Source of the DNA: Trichoplax sp. H2
Lineage: Eukaryota; Placozoa; Uniplacotomia; Trichoplacea
Length of the DNA stretch: 64,000 nucleotides
NCBI GenBank assembly: GCA_003344405.1
Contig: NOWV01000126.1
Coordinates: forward strand, 159,566 to 223,565
Direction: 5' to 3'
Shown piece by piece: positions 36,601-50,838 of this stretch. The position numbers were made by a program, and so were the translations under genes. Within the stretch, counting starts at the first letter, position 1; the number at the start of each line of letters is the position of its first letter. The notes beneath the pieces are model-generated. The model was not told the origin of the DNA and made no database searches. It worked only from the letters and a program-made list of their open reading frames with translations.

Positions 36601-39600
36601 AGAAGTCTGAGAGGACAAATTTAATAGTAGACTCATAGTATTATATTTCTAGTTGTAGTTTTAATTTCTCACGTTAAACATTTAGATTTGTAGCATTACC
36701 ACTTCAAGGAAAGAAAATCAATTTCTTTTCATTGGAAAAACAACAGCGGGTCTGAATTGAGTAGAATGTCTAACGTGAGATGTATAATAATTAGGTGCGA
36801 TTAACGTTGTGCTTGTCATTTAATTAAGATATCCTTTTTTAATGCTTCATTGATTGATATCTTCAAGATATATCCAGCTATTTACGAAGAAACAACCTAT
36901 TCATCTACTTTATGCATACAGCATATCATTGGTGTTGAAGTAGCGATAGTACATTAATATATTAGGGATTTAATGAAATGTTTGTCTATTAGACACCGAT
37001 GATAAAATAAATCTTACAATGGTCGCGAAGTTTTATGCAGAATCGTACGCTGGTGTAACCTTACAGTGTTTATGTTTCTATCATGAGAATGCAGAAGAAT
37101 GGAAAATTTTAAATTCAAAGTTTAAAAGTCGATTAGGAGATGAAAATTAATTCAACATATTTAATCAAATTGAATAAATTCAATAATTACTTCGAGTTAA
37201 TTTGAAAGCTAATTGACTTCTTTTTAGAAGTATTCTAATCTAAAGAACTAAAAAGTCAATGGGGGATCTAAAAATAATGACTTGAGCACTTTACTTAATT
37301 TAAATCTCCATACTAAATATGGAAGCATTTTAGTCCTTTAAAGTTCATTATTGTGTAATTTTAACACTATTCTACAATAATATATTTTTCAGCTGTTTCT
37401 GTGTATATGTAATCGAGCTTGAGTGAAATATCGTATTAGAAATAGTGTTGCTACGTATACAAGATTTTCAAGCTGATTTAAATTTAAAATTCTTGCTTAA
37501 TTATGATATACTAACTTACCGATTCAATTTTCAATGATTGTTATCGCCTTCAGCCAGAATATTTGATAGGATTCACCGTAATGCCATTAACATGGAAGCA
37601 AGGGGATTATTATTTGGCTATTCTGCTGCGGTATGAGTTAAGTATCGTTAACAATTTGAACCTTAGTCTGTAACTGCAAGTTGCTGTGATATAAATGATT
37701 TCTAAAACCACTGTCCAAGGCTCTAATAAGTATAAAAGATCTGATTTGTTTACTATTTCTCATACAAAAAAAGCGATGTTACGGTCTGATGAAAAATTAA
37801 CTGTCAAAATTGAATGCCTTAACTAAGATAGATTTGTCCTTTTATTGATCCTTCTCAGTAAGGCGAATATGAAATTTTTTTGTCATTCTTCCTTATTGTC
37901 AGAAAATACGACCAGACTAGACATTTCTATTACAAATTTAAAGGCTTAAAAAAGGAAGCTCTCTAAACAGACACATTCAATAATATCATTGTTTCACTCC
38001 AAAATGAATATGATTAAATAAACTACTATTTTATTTCGGTTTATTACATAGCGGTATTTTTATATTCATTAAAATTTGCTTGTATGAACCCTACTTTAAG
38101 ATAAAGTTTCGAACCGTTTTCCTTTAATGATTCAAGTCAAAGACACAGACTTTCATTATAAATGAAGGATTTAAATCCTAAAATGCTAGCATTACCAATG
38201 GAAATCGCACACGCTAATAACTCACTAATATCTTAAATTGTTTTAAGCTATATCCATTGACCAAAGAGCGGAAATGAAAGCAACAAATAAAAAACACAGT
38301 ATGCTAATATGTGTAAGTTCATATTAAACGTATATATTCAAAGAGAGGGTTGACTGAAAGAGTTAAAAACATGAGCATTAAAGATTTTGCCTTATTCAAC
38401 TTAATTCTTTTCTTTGTGAACCTACAAGTGTAAACAAATTATTACAGAACAAAGTCTTATTGTGAACCCAACATTTATGTACTGACGTTGATCTAATAAA
38501 TTTTTAGTAATAACCACAATACTTTCACTTTATTGATAGACAGATATTATTATAATCATATTAATATTAACTAAATTAATATCATTTATCAAATATAAAT
38601 TAAACCATCCATGACAGTTTATCATTATCGTATAACTAAATTGCGTCATGTCATACGCCATGGTGCTTGTGAATTAAGGTTTTAATTAAAATAAATTACA
38701 TTGTGTAGATTATAGGCCTCTGTAATAAAATATTTCTCATTATGATAAGGATCTTTTATAGTAAATACATCGGGCAATTTCATTTACATTTGCTGAAGGA
38801 GGTATCAGTAGCATGAAATCATTTCTGCAATAATTTATAATAAGTCAGAAATGAAATACTCATATATGTGACGTTCATAATATTACAGTACTGTACTGAG
38901 CACACCGATTTAGCAAAAAGTATAAACAAAAGTATAATCTCTGACGCCAATTTTATAAGATGCTAGCTTAGAAGATTCACTAGCTAGCAAGCCTTTTAAT
39001 AAATCGAAACTAACAAAGATACGGTGCAATCCGAAGCTAAACTTTAGTAAACTATCGTTATCTATAAGTCGAGTATGATATTTTTGGCTAGATTGATTGA
39101 TTCATCGTGAAATTTCAAAAAGGATATTTTCAGAGATTACTACCTTAATTCGTGAGTATGGCTAATAAACACACACACATAATACTACAATATTGGCCAA
39201 TCACCACTTTTGAAACGGTTCTATTATTACAGTATATACGTACTATATAATATCGTATCTGTTACTAAAAAAAGAATATAATTTGCCTTAGTATAATATA
39301 ATGAACCCTTAAGTTTTGCACATAATAAATTGAGAGTACAGATATGTAATTAATCTCAAGAAATTATAGCTAAACAAGCTCCTATCTAAGCCAGTCTTAA
39401 TGGGTTGGCATATCACGATTAATGCCCTCATTGAACTTTATTTTTCTCCTCCTTTGATTGTCTACGACTAGATGTACGCATTTCATAACAGATTAAGTGC
39501 TTTCATCTATGTTTACGTAGTTACTGGAGTATTGTATAATTAAAGAAACTTCAATTTAGTGCCTACAGGAGTTTATTAGTCTTTAGGAAAAGATTCTACG

Positions 39601-42600
39601 AAGGACAAAGCTATAAATCTGATATGTGTAGTATTAGAAGTAATCACTATAGTAGTTGTTCTTGAATTATTATTCCATGCATTATTCCCTAAACAAAACA
39701 TTCATCCAAAGTCCTTAAATTAAGGCACCATTCATGAATACGAATGTTTTGTCGGTAAGTGATGGCTACTTTTATCTACCTTTCTATATTAGTAATACTA
39801 ATTACTGCTAGTCTTATTAGACTTATACAAAAATAAGTAAAACAGTTTGATAGAAATATATAATGCTCCCTTCATAGTACGCTGACCTGTTATAGAGGAT
39901 ATAACTTTTAAAAATACATGAAAAGCTATTTAGTTTGAAATAATTTAGAAAACAGTAAATTTATATAGATTTCAAAAGGTATCTACCTCATAATAATTAT
40001 TACCATGCTATATTATTATAGATAACTTGAGATATTTCCTGTAATAAATCAAAATTTTACGCTACAGAAACTTGGAAGATCCAATTAGGTACCGTACTAG
40101 CCAAATAATTGAGTTTGTTCTGGACTGCTAATCATTCTTGAATTACATACTGACATTAAAAACAAATTAAATTCCATTCTCATCGGTATGCTTTATGGGA
40201 TGAAAAATTAACATTGATTACTCACCTTTGTTAGATTATAACTGGAAATATGGTTTGACTGACTGATTAAGCTAATGCAGTTGCGCTGCACACTACATAG
40301 TCAATATATGGATGAAATAAAAGTAAAATAGCTAGCAATTCTAGCTTGAGAGTCATCATCACATGCGGGTCAATTCTATGAATAGTATAAGCGTTGCATA
40401 TTTTCATTGACATCATAGTTCGATCATTTTATATATTGCATGGATACGGTAATATAATTTAACCAAACCCTACCAGCACGTATAAAATAAAAATTTTATG
40501 CAAGTGCTATTAGTGGTAAGTATTCTTAGCTTAAAAGCGCTGATAAGTTACTTAGTCCACAATATCTTAATTATGTTAATATTGAAAATCAAGATAATAA
40601 TTGATGATAAATAATACTAATGAAATAAAAGCAATTAAAAATTGTCATGTTTAGATTTTGCAAAGTTTTAAATTACCTCGATTCTAATCTACTAAATTTT
40701 ATTAAATTTTGTTATAACTTTTGGCGATGAAGCTGTAAAATTAATAATATTTTTTAAAATTCTTTTATAAATTTACTAACTTAAAAAGAATCTATTTATA
40801 CGTAGGAATAAAGGATACGGTATCGTATTCTATTGCGGGATTATAATTTTCGAAAAGGATAAGTTAACTGCTATCGTACCTTTCCCTGTTATGAATTACA
40901 ACTTGAACCAAAAACTTAATGCAACTTTATTAATTACAATTTTAAAAGGATAAATCAGAAATAAATGGTTTATTTAAGACGTATGTTTGCAGAAGTCTGA
41001 TGTCATATAAATTAACCATTCCTCTGGATTGTAATATATCCCAAGACAAATTAAAATTCCAAATACTATTCAATTTATGTGGGTTATAATTGAAAGGAGA
41101 TTTATAAAGTCTCCTATTCAATTTCGGGATTGCAATTTACAATAAGCAAAGTCTTGCTAAACTTGCTTTTAGGAGATTAAAAATCATGCTATATATAGAA
41201 ATTGTAACAATAGCGTGCCATTAAAGGTTTTAGCTCAAGAGTGATCCTATTCATAATTAAATGAACAACTTTAATCTACGGTATAATTATTATACTCCGT
41301 AAAAATTATACAGAGCAATAGGATTTCGGAAATTAGTATCTGTACTATTGCCTCAATGCTATTACATCTATGCTAGTATTGATATTGCTAAGCTAATCTA
41401 GGCTGTAGGAGCTTGGCGATGCAATTCTTAGTTACCACGCTTCCTTTAGATTCTCAGATAACAGCGATAGACTGTAATATAACTGAAATAATTCTAAAGA
41501 AATTTCATCAACGTCGTTTATTCATCCTTTCATACGTATCTATAGGCTTAAATAGATCCTTATAACTGTTTTAAGTACCGAGGCAAACGAAATCGTGATT
41601 TTACTAAATTATCTAATTATGGAAAGCCAAAAATTGTTAATCTTACACCTCTTGAAGTTCCAAACATTCCTATAGAATTACAGAGTATCTATCAGATAGC
41701 TAAACCTAAGTAACTACAAATATAAATTTTAATGAATTCTATTCAAGGTTACAATTTAGAATATGCAATCTAAGAATAATAAATTCTGTTTGATTGTATA
41801 TTATTATTTTACCACGATAATCTACATTAATTAATTATAACGTTCTAGTGGGGATACACATGTTTACGTTATAACGATATATTTTTTTAGTGTTTGTTAT
41901 TAAAGGTATTTGCCGTGATCAACTATTCTTTCTGCTTTGCTTTATTAAAGATATGGGTAAAATATATTAGATTAGGAGAATAGGCTAATAAATATCTAAC
42001 GCATTGAAGTTGTATTTACTATTGTGTTGGTGAACAGTTTACATTGGCATACTTTGTACATATGCTGCTCAGTTAGTAAAAATGAATTTAAAGTTGTGAG
42101 ATCTCCTGTACGAGATCGAGTGCTAATATTTGGTAGCCTCGAAAATATACAAAACCCTAAGGTGGCGTAATATACAGGAAGAATAAATAATTGTTTTTGT
42201 TAACCGTGATCTATTTATTTGTATTGCCGAAAGTAAACGATCCACCTAATAACAGTCACCGAAGCGTAATTCCACAATCCGGGGGGCGGTGGCCCTAATT
42301 ATAAGGGTCGCTCTAAATATCCGTTAATCAGCATTATGATTGACGTCATTACCGAGAGAAATATTTGCTGTTATATTAGAGGAATTTCTGTATGGCTGTA
42401 TCACAAGAGCAGTTGTGAGAATGATTGATCGCAAACGTCTAAAGTCTACGCTAAAACAATATTTCAACGTAGAAGTTCTGTAAAATTTGCCCTTCCATAG
42501 GCGTAATAAACTTAAAATTTAATACCGATACGCTGCCTGGCCTAGTTATCACAAATTGAATAGTATATATTTCACTTTTTATCCGTCTACAATTCGTTCT

Positions 42601-44220
42601 CTACTTTGCTAATAAAAATAATAAAAAGTTAAATCACTGTCTGATACTCGATGTTCGAAATATTTATTATTTTGATTCCTGTTATTTAGTCATAAGCAAC
42701 TTGGTGCTACCGATTCATGATGCTAATTTTGTGTATTTGTAATAAGAGCTATTCTATTCTACTTTAAGACAGTCTCTCAATAAATCATTTTCCAGTCATA
42801 ATGGACGAAATAGTTTACTACTTAAAAATATTTATTATTAAATTTTACAGAGTACTACCTAGACAATATGATAAGTAGCAGTATACGGCTAGGCCGCAGA
42901 CTAATAATTTCGCTCCTAAAGAAATAAGTCTTCCTAAGCAGGTTTCAATACCGAAATCTACTGACGCTGCTTACCGAGGCACCTTGTCTCCTCACTTAAG
43001 AGTATTGCTGACGACTCTACTTTATCTACTAGTGGCACTTAACTATCCCAGCGCCATTAGTAATATTTTTAACACTACAAATCCTCATCGAACTGGTACC
43101 GCCATCTTACCACTCATCATTGGGATCTCTATTTTATTATAAAATTTATCTCCTATAGTTCTGGTAAGTTATATACACACTTGTCGAAGCACCCAGCTCG
43201 CAATACTTCGAATAACTATTTGCTGACTTACAGAACATTTCAACGTATCTGCTGAGTCAAGTTTAACAACTGCACGATATTCGACTGTCAATAGGATTAT
43301 TCTTAGTAATATACTCTCAATCTAGCGTGCAAAGCTGTTAAGTTCTAATTTACTTTACGAAGGTTACGAGTCCCGGACTATCAGATAATCTTTTAGAATG
43401 TATGTATGTATGCTAAGATATCCCTAGTATCTGATTATATCCGATGTTGGAAAGGTGGAAAGGTAGTGAATAAATCAATTTAACTCTGTTTTTAATTCGA
43501 GAGAAATGAAGCAACTATAGAAGAACAAAATTTAACAAATATTAATGCCATAATATCTTGTAATCCTATAGTGCATTACAACTACGGTTAATAATATCTT
43601 GGTACAGTACTAGAACTGCACCCTAAAAGCACGTTATCAACTAGCGTACATTATAAATGTAAGGTTGTTAATTTGTTTATTGAATCCTTGGAGCAATCAT
43701 CTCCGACTTTCTGCGTAGGAAATAGCTTCTATCGTAGGATCAATATAATCATAAGATGGGAGCGTTAGAACTGGTATAGCTTGCAGAATCAAGTATTACA
43801 TTTTGGCATTAGTTTTGTTAATAAAGGATATGAAAGGCTTGCTCTTTTAGGATGAAGTTCAGTCAGAGAAATCAAGCTGCGATTGATTTACGTACTCTAA
43901 GATTTACTACAATAATGTTCAAAAAATAATTTTAACCCTTTACATTTGAGAGACAAATTATTTAGTGATTGGTTCAGACTAGCGCTCGAAATAGTACGGT
44001 ACTCTACAGTATTACAAACTGATCTGATAATCGGAGTACATCATGAGCTATCCCAGTTCCGCCGCAGTCAGCAAACTAAAACAGCAACAGCGATAGCACT
44101 ATAAAATACTATAGAATGGAACAATTTATTTTTACCTTCGCTGTATCATGTATATGGACTCTGTGGTGCGGATATTGAGGTGTGCACCACATGCAATTTT
44201 GGATTCGATTTCTGCCCTTT

Positions 44221-44232
44221 CCCCCCCCCCCC
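44221..44232 (+). repeat. Homopolymer run of 12 C
   Basis: Twelve consecutive C in otherwise AT-rich sequence. Confidence 0.9.
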
Positions 44233-44622
44233 ACTTTTTCCTTTAAAAAAACTAATCTAAAGTCTATCTTTAACAAATGCACTGTACTAGTAATCTGTAG
44301 AAAGTTGGTTGATGTAGGAAAACTGGTTTGAATGCTTACCATTATTTTGTACTTTTTATAAAAAAATAACGAAATAACTTATTTTGGGGGCAATTATTCT
44401 ATGTGGTAGTTGTCTTTTCGTGAATATAAGCGGTAGCTGTAATTCAAGAAGAATTATCCCAGCTGTGGCTTTGAGTATATGTTAGTTATAAAAAGTTCTT
44501 TTGTAGCAAACTCGAACTGTGATACAATTAGATTGAATTAGTACATCATATTAATTAATAAAATGATTTCGAGGTATTAATTTTGTTAAAATGAATAGCT
44601 CTAATTGCCCAGAAAGCAGCAT

Positions 44623-44678
44623 ACATCATGACGGCATGATGGCTGTACTGCCTTTATAAGATACAGCAGTCATGATGT
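44623..44678. repeat. Nested inverted repeat
   Basis: ACATCATGAC at 44623-44632 is the exact reverse complement of GTCATGATGT at 44669-44678. An inner pair, GCTGTA at 44642-44647 and TACAGC at 44662-44667, is also complementary, with a 14-nt centre. It could form a bulged hairpin or be the remains of a small inverted-repeat element. Confidence 0.75.
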
Positions 44679-46464
44679 GGTTTATCTTTTACTTGGCTAA
44701 ATTATCCTCGTTTTAATATCATAAGCTGTGATGTTAATATATACTGTGACTTGCAACAAAAGTCCCATAAATAACCAGCAATGTTTAATGTGCTCTTAGT
44801 ATGCGAACAAAATACACTAAGGTTTTACTTCTATTTCTAAAGTTTATTCTTTAGTAATTGTCTATAAGCCTTTGTGCTGTATAACAACAAAATAAAAAAG
44901 GCGTTTCTAAAGGGACTTCATTTTTTAATCATATTTAAATGGATAGGCTAGTTCTTATCCATATTTTATGAAGCTTCCATAGCTGTTGGCGACTAAGAAA
45001 CCACAGTCAAAATCTGAATTGAATATTATATTTTCACAGTAATGGATTCTCACATGAATTATAAATTGTTAATCAATATTTAATGAGAAATAGTGAAACT
45101 TAAAATCACTGTAATAAGTATAATAAATCCTTATTAAAGATGTTCCATAGTTTTTCTTAAAAAGCTGTTGAATTAGACAGGATTCTGAAGTATTGTTCTT
45201 ATCTAAAATCGTAAAATCTTTGTAATCGGATGTGTAAATTGATGCATGACTATATAAGAGACCTCTCTAATAATAAAGAATAATGTTAGAATTTTCTTAA
45301 ACTATGCACTAAACTGTTGCTACAGTTGTCGAGGAGACCAGTAACCTGTACATTATAGGTTTATCCTTCCATATTTACAATGCAAATTAAAGAGTTCAAT
45401 TAAATTTGTTACAGATTTTTTCGTGCTGTAAAGCTCGATTTTATATACACTCATTACTAATTTAACTTCCGTAATAATTATAATATAAAGAAATTATTAT
45501 AATGTATCAGCATCGTTTCTAGCGTGCATAACATCTATCATTATTAGCTAGGCCTTTCTAAATGAGTTAAGACAGACACTGTTCCAGACTAATGGCTGCA
45601 GTGAATAGGTTTAATAATCGTTAGGTTATCAATTCAATAAATTAAAATTTCAGTTATTAAAACTGACTAATTATCTAATGCCACAAAATTAGGTTAACGC
45701 CGTTTTTCAACCTTACAGATATCGTTTATTAATATCAGTCATCAAGAATAAAAATTCACTTTTCTTTTCCTCATAAAAGTAGTTGAAAGTGGCTGAGATA
45801 AAACGAATAATTGACTTAAAGCCTCTACAACAACAATTCAGTACAACTTAAGAATCATATAGGTGCACTATATAAAATCTAACTTAAAATAGCTGTCAGC
45901 TACGGCTTTATAGGAATCCAATAGCTAACTATACTGTTCATCATATCAGCCATCACACCATCATTTTATTAACTATAACAGTTTATCGTCCTTTCTATTA
46001 CCGTAATTAGCTGAAATTACTATAATATCAATAGTGATAAAGAAAGATTTATGCTTTATTAGTAAATAAAATAAAATAAATAAAAATAAGGCAGCATGCA
46101 CCCTATCTTAACTGAACAATTTTCAATTAGAAATATTTTTATACAATTTATTAGTTGAAAAATCATTACCAATCATCAAACAAAGGATATTATTAGAAAT
46201 ATTCTTTGTTCTAAATCAATTGCACATTTGCTTAAGATTACCGTATTCAAACTTAAAGAGGTAGACTTTAACTTAGGATAAAGGAATAGCATGTCATAAT
46301 TCTACTGTAAAATAAATTTAGCATGATTTTTTTCATATACTGTTTCTGTAAGTTCACTCTTAAGGGCTTGCAATCATGCCAGATATTTCAAAGTCATCGT
46401 AGAAGATGATTATTGTTAGTAATGCAACGTAATTTGAAAATCAAAGACCATTTAGCGATTAGTC

Positions 46465-47571
46465 TTAGCCGATAAGTCCATCTTTACCAACGCTTAATGT
46501 ATTTGGGGACAGGTTAGGTTTGTATGACACAAATATTTTACGACGGTTATGGGAAAAAAATGTATTTGTAAATTGAGCAAGAATATTTATGCATCGACGG
46601 TGAATGTTCTTATCAAACTTCATCAGTAGCATTGGATTTGCAATAGAAGTACTAGCAGAACAAGAAACGGCAATAGTACACAGTACGAATAAAAAGGTAT
46701 TTTTTTTTTCTACATCTTCGATACCAACACCCGAGATTGCTAGCGCTAAGGCCATAACTAAAAAAGGCCAAGACATGATAGCAAATGCTGCTGTAACAAT
46801 CACTAATGTTTTAATTAATGCTTTGCGTTCCATCTGCGTTAAGAATTTTCCTTGAAAACTATTTGAAGTGGTATTTTTCGCTAGGGATCGTCGACGAATG
46901 CCTTTTATCCAATAATGATAGATTTTTACATATAATACAGCCATAGTAATTATGGGAATTAGATACAATAACAATGTAAGCAGTAAAAAGTAGATAACAC
47001 TGATTACGCCGCGATAGATTATTCCACAAGTACTATCCGTTCCTGATATGGCCCCAGTGACGATTGCGAAAGGAAGTGCGCCCATAATACTAATAATCCA
47101 AATAAGGACGATAACTGATTTAATAACAGATAATTTCTTGTTTCGAGATGGAAATAGAAAAGGTTTGAGAATGGATAGATATCGATCGATGCTTATAATT
47201 GTTAAACTTAACACTGAAGCCATGTATGATATTCCAGTACCTACCGATAATGCTCGACAAATAACGTCTAAACTGAAAAATGATATCGTAAAGCACGAAA
47301 CGATGGAAAAGGCAATAAATAAAGACGCCGTCATAATATCACAGGTTACCATATTGCCGATGAGATAATATGTCGGTGATTTTGACCATTCTTTGCTTGA
47401 AAATATCGAATGAATTATAAGTACATTTAATATTAACGAAATTAAGGCTGGAAAGGCAAAAGAGATTTGTGCTATTCTAAGAAACCGAAATACAGTCTCG
47501 TTGTACGTATTAAAATCATTATCAAGGCCTTCAGTAGTCTGATTAAACGTAGAGTGATGTGATATGGTCAT
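46465..47571 (-). CDS. Intronless rhodopsin-class (class A) GPCR, paralogue 2 of 3
   Basis: A 368-aa single-exon seven-transmembrane receptor with an ATG start. It has N-terminal sequons at N10 and N24. Landmarks are TM1 ISLILNVLII, TM2 MVTCDIMTA, TM3 VICRALSV, the DRY box in SIDRYLSILKP, TM4 LIWIISIM, an extracellular loop 2 cysteine (STCGI), TM5 YLIPIITM, TM6 MSWPFLVMA and TM7 IANPMLLMKFDKN. As in its two paralogues, the NPxxY tyrosine is replaced by leucine. It is recognisably of the same subfamily (shared ICRALS, ISYMAS, DRYLSILKP and FDKNI) but the most diverged of the three, with a different basic third intracellular loop (KGIRRRS) and a longer C-tail. Ligand unknown. Confidence 0.93.
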   Translation of the reverse strand: MTISHHSTFNQTTEGLDNDFNTYNETVFRFLRIAQISFAFPALISLILNVLIIHSIFSSKEWSKSPTYYLIGNMVTCDIMTASLFIAFSIVSCFTISFFSLDVICRALSVGTGISYMASVLSLTIISIDRYLSILKPFLFPSRNKKLSVIKSVIVLIWIISIMGALPFAIVTGAISGTDSTCGIIYRGVISVIYFLLLTLLLYLIPIITMAVLYVKIYHYWIKGIRRRSLAKNTTSNSFQGKFLTQMERKALIKTLVIVTAAFAIMSWPFLVMALALAISGVGIEDVEKKNTFLFVLCTIAVSCSASTSIANPMLLMKFDKNIHRRCINILAQFTNTFFSHNRRKIFVSYKPNLSPNTLSVGKDGLIG

Positions 47572-48332
47572 GGCTATTCAGTTAGTTATGTCAAACAGAC
47601 TGAAAATAATCTTAATAAATATTGCTTTGCCTAAATTAAATGGGATAATTCATGAAACTAAACTATTGAGTTAGTTTTAACTAGAAGCACCTCTATTGTG
47701 AAATTTTAATATTGGTTGGGCGGGTACGTGCTTTAAGTATTTATTGCAGCATGTGTATTTTAAAAATGTTGACAAGTGACGTAAATGCGTTTGAAGTAAG
47801 TTTTTAGATTTATAGCTCTTATACAAAGGTCTAATTAGAATATTCCATTCATGTATAAGTCAGATAAATAGATCATTACCGGTAGCTAAGATGATTTTAA
47901 TATCTGTAGCGCAATCATTGTTAGTGCAAGCCAATATTTATGTGTTCGTGATATCGTATAGCATGCTTATAATTCATTAATTAATAACATATATTACATT
48001 TCAAGTTATAGCTTTACAGATTTTATAAGCCTGATTAGAATTAAAAAAAAATATTATGATTCAGCTATTATATGCCGAATTCATTTCTCGGATATCACAC
48101 CCGATAAGTTCCTGTTTTTTATTTTGCAAACAGTTAGTTTCAACTCAATTCTCCGAAATAACCATTGAAGTGATTATTACGTAGCTAAAATGATAATTTT
48201 AGACATATAAATGGCAGCTTTCAAGGCATTATTGAATAGAATACCAATTCATTAATGTGATAAAATCCGATCACGAAAATTCCAAAGTTGTAGAAAATTA
48301 GAACTTAATTAGATCTAATACAAAAGACAACG

Positions 48333-48800
48333 TATACACAGCTCTACTCTAGCCGAATAATACTACTGAAAAACTTCTAGAAAGAACAATCAGATAATCT
48401 AATGTCTCCTGCTTTTATACTCTCCTCAGCTTTAGCAGCTACAATCAGCATAGCAGCATTCTACCATATTTTACACATATTCAGCTTATTATTAGTTACA
48501 ATATTTTACAGCGAAGTCTAATTAATCCAATATGGAAATGATTACAGTATTTTTCTAGACATACATTGTTCCTACCACTAAAAGTAGAATGAACTAAGCA
48601 TATCCTAATATATGATTTGCAATTCTATTTCTACCTCTAACCTTATTAGTAACTCAAAATATTACTGTATATAGCCCATCTATAGTCAAGCATAGAGTTT
48701 ATTCTTACAGTCTATAATTATGGCTACTAAATATATATCTTGAGATATATATAGAAAAGACACTGCCGTGCTTCGTAATAAGCACGGCTAATAGCCTACA
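48333..48800 (+). repeat. Dispersed repeat family 2, copy 2
   Basis: About 470 bp aligning end to end, in reverse orientation, with 60060-60555 and more weakly with 2535-2890. It ends in a perfect 8-bp hairpin at 48766-48787 (CCGTGCTT, six-base loop, AAGCACGG). No open frame. Probably a non-autonomous element, but no target duplication was established. Confidence 0.75.
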
Positions 48801-50195
48801 AGCAATTGAAAAATTTTTAAGAGAAGTCCTGTTTGAAATACGTTAGATAAGTTGTCATGCTGCCATTGGGCACTCATCTAAACATGATTGTTCCACGTAG
48901 CCTTAGCTCTGGATATTAATTAATTTAGATAAATTAAGAATATGCAGCTAGGTTTTATTGTTGGTTTTTGTAATAATTTCAGCTAATAACAGTACTTATG
49001 TGTTAGGAAGTACAGTGATAGTACGCGATGTAGAAATGCATATCTTAATAAAGTAAGTCTTAATTAAGGCTTGTGTGATAAAATGGCTCCATTATGCCTG
49101 TACTATGTACTATAGAACGATACAGGTGATAGTCATACTGATTATTGTTACTAAGAAATATACTGATACGATTGATGACTCATATGTAGAGGAGTATTTA
49201 ATTATAATTTATATAAGTCGTAAAGAATTGTTATCGTAGAGGCTAGCCGATAAGAGTAATTGGCTTTAATTGCCAGTAAGTATTACAGTATTTACTTTTA
49301 TTACTTATTGTTCAAGTCAATCATCCGGTTTCTTTCACGCACTTTCAACTGTTCTTATAAGGGGAAAAATTTTAATTTCTTAACCAATAGATGGGTACAA
49401 TAAACGCTAACAATATGGTGTTGACTGTTTGTAACACGCTAGAGATTTTGCTCTACTTTAATAATGCAGAATTTTGAGTTACCGTATGGCAAACCTAGGG
49501 TTAAACAAGCCATGAACTGCAGTTTTAGACAATTGCTCGCATTTAGTAATAAATTTTATTTCTCTGCTTTGCTATTGATTAGTTTTATTGTCCAAGTAGA
49601 CGACGCATAATAAAATACAGCAGTATTATTAAGAAAGGTTAGAATGACAGAGTTTTACATCGGATTTCAGATTATGAAATTTTATTTAACCATGTCATTA
49701 TGCATTCTTTTATATGTATTGCTTTAAAAAAATAATTTCCTTTGCTAAATAGACGGCTTCATGAAGCAAAATCAGTTCTTATATACCAAACCGGTATGTA
49801 ATACGATATACTCAAGCATTCCAGATAAAATTAGTGATTGAAATGAACACATAGTTTTGCTACATTATTTAGTGTTACTATGAAAATATGAATTATTTTA
49901 TTCAGGTAATAAGTCATATGTCAAAAACAATTGCCATCTATTATTAGGAATCGTCAATATAATACCAATAATGGGATAGAGTTTGGAAATTTTCCAATTA
50001 TTTTAACTAATAGTTGATTATATGCGAATGGAAAAAATTAAAATCCTCAGCTACAGGTCTTATTTCGAAATTGTACTTCTCAATATTAAGTACCTTCAGC
50101 CCTAATAATATCAGTTTTTTATTCTTGTATTTTACCTTCGTGATTAATTTTCTGAATACCGGGCTACATTAGTAAATTTATTGTTAAACATAGTT

Positions 50196-50838
50196 TTGCT
50201 GTAAAATAGCTTTGCAATAAGAAAAGGTAATGTACGATCATAAAGTCGATTCCCTGAACCACATATCAGGGAGCAATGTTTACTCTTTCAGGAACACTTT
50301 TCCTATACTAGTAGACTACAAACAGACTTGCACATCTCGTATCTTACGTTAAACACTAATCTTAAAAAACTATCTTTATTATACGATATATCGCATTTAT
50401 ATATACTCTTTTACAACAGCAAAGACATATTAGTTAGCAATACTAATGTTGACACCTGCTAATGAATCAAAAGCTAATTTATCTACTGCTATCTAATGAA
50501 GAAAGCAGTATTTGTGAAGATAGAAATCAAATGACTAATACAAAATTGTCAGATTATAATATGTCCTATTACGGAACATTTCTGCGATAATCTACAATCT
50601 ACCATAAGTAAGTTACAAGCACTGTGATTTAAATTGTAAGAAGATTATTCTCGATTCGCTAATTAAACTACTAATTTTCAGTAGGCTGTATCTATATATA
50701 ACAGCATAAAAGCTATTGCCATACTTAAAAATCACGTATCTAAATTAGAAACTCTTTAAATAAGGAAAAATCAACAAAATTATCGTAATTTAGATATTTC
50801 TACTCTAATTTAGATATTATAGTTTATAGAGCTGTAAA
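50196..50838 (+). mobile_element. Degenerate copy of the TGTCAC-ended element
   Basis: Collinear with the element at 57072-57699: shared blocks include AGCTTTGCAA-like sequence at the left, TTACGTTAAACACTAA, a CGATATA..GCATTTATA block and ATATGTCCTAT followed by CGGAACATTT. The ends have decayed (left TGCTGTAAAA, right GAGCTGTAAAA), so no clear target duplication remains. It is an old insertion. Confidence 0.75.

Larger units (their letters stand above)
30653..46464. other. Long stretch with no recognisable gene
   Basis: Nearly 16 kb between two receptor paralogues. The open frames are short, without family signatures, and I found no repeat copies of the families named elsewhere. Features seen are a 12-base C run at 44221-44232 and an inverted repeat at 44623-44678. 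A multi-exon gene with small exons could be missed here. Confidence 0.4.

Noticed and set aside
46604-47368. Plus-strand open frames over the second receptor paralogue
   Set aside because: Antisense shadows of the receptor coding sequence.
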